From the NCBI GenBank assembly GCA_964557375.1, contig CAZKZZ010000088.1, forward strand, positions 1 to 14,826: a DNA stretch of 14,826 nt. The letters run 5' to 3'. This document shows, piece after piece, positions 1 to 6,100 of the stretch. Origin of the DNA: CAZKZZ01 sp964557375 (GTDB lineage: Bacteria; Spirochaetota; Spirochaetia; SPDA01; CAZJBZ01). Below the pieces are notes generated by a model that worked only from the letters and a program-made list of their open reading frames with translations, did no database searches and was not told the DNA's origin. The first letter of the stretch is position 1, and each line of letters starts with the position of its first letter. Position numbers and translations under genes: made by a program.

Positions 1-1
1 G

Positions 2-214
2 CATACCATCACCTATATGAGGGACGAGTTCTTCGAACCTTCGATTGCCAATCGGAAACTGCGCGATACCTCCACACCGGCGGACAAAGCGGAGACCAAA
101 GCAGCTGAAGTTGTGCGTAACATGCGGGAGAAGCCGGCGGAAAGCGTTTTGCCCGCGGAAACCCGCGCGCGTGCTCTGGAGATGTTTCCTGATATAATTG
201 GAGACGGTTCGTAA
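2..214 (+). CDS. MttB-family methyltransferase, C-terminal fragment (cut by window edge)
   Basis: Only the last 70 codons of this gene are inside the window; the frame is open to the left edge. The visible part begins HTITYMRDEFF, followed by PSIANR and a charged helical tail. This matches the C-terminal end of trimethylamine methyltransferase (MttB, PF06253) proteins, where an HT..Y.R/Y.E stretch leads into a last helix. The third MttB-like gene in this window has the same pattern (QHTLDYMYTE). The family moves a methyl group from a quaternary or tertiary amine to the cobalt of a small corrinoid protein. The TAA stop overlaps the next ATG (TAATG), so the two genes are probably translationally coupled. 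An internal ATG at 17 is not the real start, because the homology continues upstream of it. The substrate cannot be read from this fragment. Confidence 0.72.
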   Translation, partial: HTITYMRDEFFEPSIANRKLRDTSTPADKAETKAAEVVRNMREKPAESVLPAETRARALEMFPDIIGDGS

Positions 215-1662
215 TGGAAAATCAGAGACAAGGAGTGCTCGTAAAGCCGGAGAATCGGTATACTGAGCGGCAGGTAGCCCTGATCGACAGCCTCTCCCGG
301 GAGATCCTCGAAGAGACTGGAATCGTAAGCTTCAATGAGCGGGCCACTGAGCTTTTCAAACAAGCGGGCTGCCGCATAGATGGGCAGCGGGTGTTCATTC
401 CTTCAAAACTGATAGACCGGGCCTTCGAGACCGCACCATCGGTTGTAACCCTCGGAGCGCGCGACCCTCATAATCGGCTTATCCTCGACGCCGCCGAGCC
501 GAGAGTGCGCTTCGGTACCGGTTCGGAGACGAACCGCTGGCTCGATATAAAATTCGAAGAGGGAAGACCGACTTTCACATCACTTCCCGGGTCAATGGAA
601 CTGTTAGGACGCGCCGCCCATCTCGCGGAAAACCTCGAACATCTCGATTTCTTTATCCGGTGTGTAAATATACAGGACAGAGAAATAACTCCGGAGAATA
701 AAGATGTAAATATGTTTTTCCAGGCCCTTCACCACACGTCGAAGCACGTCCAGGCCGGTCTTACCTCTCTCGGGGCACTCGATGATGTTGTTTCAATGGC
801 TGAGATGATCGCGGGGGGCGGGGATGATTTTTCTAAGAACCCGGTCCTCTCGTTTATTACCTGCCTTATAAAAAGCCCGCTTCAGCTCGTCGAAGATACC
901 GGTGATAAGTTTATCGAAATTACGAAGCGGAGGATCCCTTTAGTGATCTCGAGCTCTCCCATGGGCGGAGCAACGGCCCCGTTCTCAGAACCGGGGATCG
1001 TCGCCCAGATAAATGCCGAACTGCTTGCAGGAATTACCTTAAACCAGATTATTTCTCCGGGGGCTCCCGTTCTCTACGGAGCGGTGCCGGTGCGGGTACG
1101 GCTGGACAATCTAAACGATATGTATGCCGCCCCGGAGTATATTCACTACAACCTCGGGTGCGCGCAGATGGCCCGTCATTACGGCATCCCCTGTTACTCC
1201 GCAATGGGAGTAGCGGATGCCGATACACCGGGTATACAGGCGACGGCGGAGAAGCTGGCCACAGTGAGTGCCATCTCGCGGGGAGGAGCACAGTATATTC
1301 ACTACGCGTTCGGGCTCCTCGAGAGGACAAACACATTCTGCCCGGAGCAGGCCGTACTCGATGACGCGCATATCGGACTGATCAAACGGTCTCTGTGGAG
1401 TGCGGATTTCGATGAGACCGATACACAGGCCATGAAAAAAGAAATCAGGGAAGTTATGCAGTCCGACCATAAAACATTCATCTATTCACTGCCGATACCT
1501 ACCGAGGAAGATGTGTATATCCGGTATCCGCTGGAAAGCAGCGGGGCGGATGCTCTCTACACCGCACATACCCGCGTTGCAGAAATTAATCGATGTGTAC
1601 CGAACCATCTTCCTCCTGAAATTGAAAAACAACTGCGGACAACAATCCCGGGGATACTATAA
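214..1662 (+). CDS. MttB-family (trimethylamine:corrinoid-type) methyltransferase, non-pyrrolysine, divergent C-terminus
   Basis: This 482-residue cytoplasmic protein is of usual MttB length. Family signatures are the N-terminal helix with EILEETGI, the RFGTGSETN stretch, SSPMGGATAP at about 247-256, SPGAPVLYG around 280-290, and the GIQATAEKLA/GGAQYIHYAFG stretch. These outline the TIM-barrel that presents a methylated amine to a corrinoid protein. There is no in-frame UAG, so it is not a pyrrolysine enzyme. Related non-Pyl members act on glycine betaine, proline betaine, carnitine or similar amines, but the substrate here is unknown. The ATG overlaps the previous stop, and a GGAG at 200-203 supports the start. 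The C-terminus is odd: the usual VGPGG..L..QHT block and the W...G helix are replaced by an unusual stretch ending in AHTR (His452) and a short tail. No corrinoid protein or reactivase gene is visible nearby. Confidence 0.85.
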   Translation: MENQRQGVLVKPENRYTERQVALIDSLSREILEETGIVSFNERATELFKQAGCRIDGQRVFIPSKLIDRAFETAPSVVTLGARDPHNRLILDAAEPRVRFGTGSETNRWLDIKFEEGRPTFTSLPGSMELLGRAAHLAENLEHLDFFIRCVNIQDREITPENKDVNMFFQALHHTSKHVQAGLTSLGALDDVVSMAEMIAGGGDDFSKNPVLSFITCLIKSPLQLVEDTGDKFIEITKRRIPLVISSSPMGGATAPFSEPGIVAQINAELLAGITLNQIISPGAPVLYGAVPVRVRLDNLNDMYAAPEYIHYNLGCAQMARHYGIPCYSAMGVADADTPGIQATAEKLATVSAISRGGAQYIHYAFGLLERTNTFCPEQAVLDDAHIGLIKRSLWSADFDETDTQAMKKEIREVMQSDHKTFIYSLPIPTEEDVYIRYPLESSGADALYTAHTRVAEINRCVPNHLPPEIEKQLRTTIPGIL

Positions 1663-1666
1663 ACAA

Positions 1667-3130
1667 ATGAGGAAAAGGAGAGACTTGACCGGCGGACAGT
1701 ACCAGCCCCTTACACCCAAAGAGATACATCGGCTGCACGAGGCGGCTCTGACCATTCTCGAAGGGACCGGGTTCGGTTTTGACGAGGCACTCGATCCTCT
1801 CATAACTGATCTAGAACAAGGCAGTGTAAAGATCGATTGGAAGAAACGGTGTATCTATTTTCCGCGGGAGTTCATTACGGCCCACATTGCCGAAGCACCG
1901 AACACGGTCGTTCTCTACAGCAGAGACGGCAGAAACGACCTGCTGCTCGAGGGCAATAATGTATATTTCGGCACGGGAGGCGCTGCAATCAACGTGTTGG
2001 ATATAGAGACGGGGCTCCTTCGGGAAACCACTCTCAAAGATCTCTATTTGATCGGAAGGCTTGCAGACAATCTCGACCATATCCACTTTTTTCACCGTCC
2101 ATGCATTCCGCGTGACATCCCTGTCGAATCTTTCGACGTTAATGTCTATTACGCCTGCTTCAAAGCAACGACAAAACACGTTATGGCAAGTGCGGAAGAC
2201 GCAGCCGGACTCGAAGAGGTCATCAAGCTGGCTCAACTTATAGCAGGGGACAGGGAAAGTCTTAAAAACAGACCGTTTTTTTCTCTTGTTACCTCTTTTG
2301 CGATAAGCCCATTGAAGTTCAATGCCCATACCGTTCCCATCATGCTTGCCGCATGTAAACAGAATGTCCCGGTAACCCTCTCCAGTGCCCCCATGGGGGG
2401 TATGACTTCCCCAATTACCATGGCCGGGACATTGGCCCAGCTGCACGCGGAAGAGCTCGCAGGTATTGCTGTTTGTCAATTCTTTTTTCCCGGGGCCCCG
2501 GTGCTCTACGGGGGAATACCGGGAGTATCTGAGATGCGGTCTATGCGGTATATGGGCGGAGCAATCGAGTCGGGGATGATGAATAGCGCTATTCACCAAT
2601 TATCACAGCATATCGGCATTCCCTCTTACAATACGAGCGGCCTGACCGACTCCAAACTGCCCGATATACAGGCGGGTTGGGAGAAAGCACTCTCTTCACT
2701 GCTCGTCTCTATGGCCGGAGCAAATTACATCCACCATTCCGCGGGAATGCTCGAATCGATGCTGACCGTCGCGTATGAACAATACGTATTGGACAATGAA
2801 ATAAACGCTCTATGTGCGAAAGTTTTGCAGGGAATAATCGTGGATGATGAACATCTTGCTCTCGATATCATCGACCAGGTAGGACCCGGCGGGAATTTCA
2901 TGACAGCACAGCATACGCTTGATTATATGTATACCGAAATTCTAAACCGTTACGGAATAAGTGACCGCAGTGAAAGGAACACCTGGGTAAAGGAGGGGGG
3001 CAGAGACGCCCGGGACCGGGCGCATGAGATGACCCGCCGTCTTTTAGAAGCGGAAGGGCGAAAATCCTGTATCGACCCTAAAGTCGATGAACAGATTAGG
3101 CAGCGGTTTCGAATATATTTAGAAGAATGA
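1667..3130 (+). CDS. MttB-family methyltransferase, non-pyrrolysine
   Basis: This second complete MttB-like enzyme has 487 residues. It begins with the family's N-terminal GGQYQPLT stretch and the helix HEAALTILEGTGF. It also has YFGTGGAAINVLD, SSAPMGGMTSP at about 239-249, FPGAPVLYGG, a VGPGG at 405-409, and the closing HT..Y motif (His416) followed by a W...GG...A helix. It is therefore more canonical than the gene before it. The expected role is methyl transfer from a methylated amine to a corrinoid protein; the substrate is not known. The frame is open back to 1511, but that part overlaps the upstream gene and does not look like MttB, so I chose ATG 1667, 4 nt after the upstream stop. A TTG at 1685 with AAGGAG just ahead of it (1675-1680) is a serious alternative and would remove six residues. 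The protein is only distantly similar to its upstream neighbour, so this is not a recent duplication. Confidence 0.85.
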   Translation: MRKRRDLTGGQYQPLTPKEIHRLHEAALTILEGTGFGFDEALDPLITDLEQGSVKIDWKKRCIYFPREFITAHIAEAPNTVVLYSRDGRNDLLLEGNNVYFGTGGAAINVLDIETGLLRETTLKDLYLIGRLADNLDHIHFFHRPCIPRDIPVESFDVNVYYACFKATTKHVMASAEDAAGLEEVIKLAQLIAGDRESLKNRPFFSLVTSFAISPLKFNAHTVPIMLAACKQNVPVTLSSAPMGGMTSPITMAGTLAQLHAEELAGIAVCQFFFPGAPVLYGGIPGVSEMRSMRYMGGAIESGMMNSAIHQLSQHIGIPSYNTSGLTDSKLPDIQAGWEKALSSLLVSMAGANYIHHSAGMLESMLTVAYEQYVLDNEINALCAKVLQGIIVDDEHLALDIIDQVGPGGNFMTAQHTLDYMYTEILNRYGISDRSERNTWVKEGGRDARDRAHEMTRRLLEAEGRKSCIDPKVDEQIRQRFRIYLEE

Positions 3131-3160
3131 GTCTCATCAAAGTATGGAGATGATCACCTG

Positions 3161-6100
3161 ATGTGCGGTATTGTAGGATACTTCGGTCTCTCACCCCGGG
3201 GAATCAATGCCATCGTAACCGGGATGAGTGCTATAAAATACCGGGCACCTGACAGTACGGGCATTGGCTGGTTTGGTGATGATAATGAGCCGATCCGGGT
3301 AAGACGGTGCATCGGACCGATCGATAATCTTATAGAGCCTCTCCTTCAAAACGTGAACCGGAGTACGAGTTACGAACTGCTGCGCGCTCTCTGTACGGAT
3401 TCAGGAGACAAGGCTGCACCAGAGTTCGGCCAGCATCAGCTCCTTCTTCGGGAAGGGTTCCCTTCTGAATCAATCCGGTCTGTTTCAATCACGTATGAAG
3501 ATCTGCTTCTAAGCGGCCCGGATAATTCTGCAGCGATTACCCCCGGTACGGCCGGTATTCCCAACCGGGAGCTGTCGTTCTCCGTCCCGTCAGCAGAGAA
3601 GCTTGCAGAGGTTCTCTACACCTTTGAGAACCGTTACGATCTTCCTCCAACCGTTCTTTTCATTATGCTGAAGAGCGCATTAAAAAGCCGGCTCTCGGCT
3701 CATCCCCCTTCAGAATCTCCTGAAAACGGGAGTAGAGAAAGTACGGAAACCATACTAGGTGAGCTGGAAAATCAAATAAATATGATTCAAACCAGGGAGC
3801 ACAGCGATGTCGATCAGAGGCAGGGCTGGGACAATCCTGCAGCCTACCAAGCCCTCTGGGACAAGGTAAAAGATATTGCTATCGAGCTCCCTCAATATTA
3901 TGACCGGGATGCCGTACGAACTGTTTTCTCCTTAATCGATACCTCCCTGCTCTCACATCTCCCTTTTAAACCGTATGTACGGGAAGAGGTAGAAGCTCTT
4001 TTCCGCTCCACCCTCTCTGAGCACTGGGAACTCGGTCCGGTCAATTGGCTCGATTGTCTCAAATTGGAAAAAGAATTGAACGTCTACGGAAGGGCGGCTG
4101 CAGCCGCAATCATGTACATCAGAAAAGAGGGGGGATATGACGAGGGAGGCGGAGCGACACTGCCGCCTGAAATCACAGAAACGGTTATACAGTTCTTTTC
4201 GTCTCCGGCGCTCGCCCACGGCAGATGGGCTATTCAATCTCCTGTAACAATCGAGAATGCGCATCCTTTCTTTGACGCGGAAAAAAAACGGATGCTCGCT
4301 CTGAACGGACAATTCAATGTGAGAATAGAGGCGGAACTAAAGAAATATCTCGAAATTTGCGGCTATCCATTCCGAAGCAGCAACTCTTCCGAATATGTTG
4401 CCCTGCTCTGGGGCCACTATTTTGATATTCTTTCCCAAGATAAAGCGAAAATGGAGAGGACCCAGTCCCATGTTAACGCCGGGCTCGAAAAATATGCGGT
4501 CGGCAGTCAAAGCATCGACTACACCATCTACAATACCATTAAAGGAAAAACGGAACAGCAGATCGACGAAATTGCCTTTATCCAGGCGGCACGGAGCATT
4601 TGTTCGCTGGGGGGGCAGATCGCCGTAGCCGGAATCAGCCTTCATTCTCCCCGCTCCATGTATGTGGCAAGTCACAACCGGCCGGTATACATCACCCGGC
4701 CCAAACGGGGCAATGATGTGATGGTGGTCTCCGATCTAAACGCTGCACTCGGGCTTTTTACTCAAGAGACTATTCAAAGCACAAGAGAACAGGTCAATCA
4801 CATCACTCAGCTTTACAGAAAAAAAATACATGAGCACGTTTCAAACAAGGGCAGTAAAAAGGAACTCGGAATAATAAAACAGGATTTTCAGCGGGAAAAA
4901 ATGAAACTGCTCGACTGTTTTACCATCCGCGTTCTCCCGTTGGAGGGAGAAGAGCTCTTTGCCCGTATCAGCAATACAATGACCGACGGAAGGGTAAGCA
5001 AAAAAATCGAAATAACCAATTTTGCGGGAGAGGCAGTCTCCGATATAGAGGAGTTCGAAACAATCCTCGACCCCACGGAAGAAAAGAACAAGGTGTATTC
5101 CAGTTTTTATGAAACCCATCTTCAGGAAATACCGGACAGGCTTCGTGATATGATCCAGACCTACTTGCCCGAAGACGAGCGTATTCCTCTTCTCACGTTC
5201 AGACATAAATTCATATTTCATCGATTCGGAACAAAACTCGAACGGTGCAGGAGAATCGTGCTCATGGGCATGGGCTCATCTTATCATGTCGGGCTCATGA
5301 CAAAACAGCTTCTCCATCACCTGGTACCCGAAAAAACAATTATCACATGCAGACCGATTGATATTATAGCAATCGAAAAGCACATCAATCCGGAAACGGA
5401 TTTAGTGATTATGCTCAGCTGGTCGGGAACGACGGCAGATATGGTCGAAACTGCCAAACAGTTCGTCCGAAACAAAGTGGCGGTCATTGCTGTTACTAAT
5501 AAGCCTTTCTCAGATTTAGGACTTGCAGCATGGAGAAGCGGCGGAATCATCAACGTCTATACCGGTGAAGAGTTGACCTCCTCAGCGGTCAAGAGCCCGC
5601 TCAGTATGATGTATGCAATTCTTCTGTTCGGTTTGTGGTACTCGGGAAAAGCGGGAAAGAGGCGTATCTGTGAAAAATATATAAAACTTCTCGAGAAAAT
5701 TCCGGCCGCTATAGAAGGAATTCTAAACAATTATACGAACACAGATTTATCTTTCTTTTTTCCGTGTCCACCCGGAACATGTTCGCGGCTTATTGTCATC
5801 GATGATCTAATCATCAGGAACACCGGCTATGAAGCGGCCTTGAAGCTCGAAGAGAACAGCGGCCATCTGGTGGCAAAGACAATTGACTATACCCAATTGT
5901 ACTGTCTCGACGCGGACTGTTTCAAAGAAGCCCACCATATAATCGTTGGGGCCACCTGTTTGGAGCGGACCGATGAGGCGATTGACTGTATGAAGTTTCT
6001 CTATCTGCTCGATGTCCCTTTTACTGCATGTACAGTGAAACAAAAAAGAATCGATGAAATTTCATACTACAGCAGAAACCGCATGCTTCTCGTACCCGGT

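Noticed and set aside
1511..1666. Upstream extension of the third mttB-like gene (start at 1511)
   Set aside because: These 52 codons overlap the previous gene, do not resemble MttB, and the family's N-terminus begins just after ATG 1667.
1811..2599. 262-codon open frame on the - strand
   Set aside because: It lies wholly within the MttB-like gene in antisense, with Cys/His/Arg-rich composition and no domain; a shadow frame.
214..3130. Pyrrolysine (UAG) readthrough in the MttB-like genes
   Set aside because: All three mttB-like frames are open to TAA or TGA stops with no in-frame TAG.
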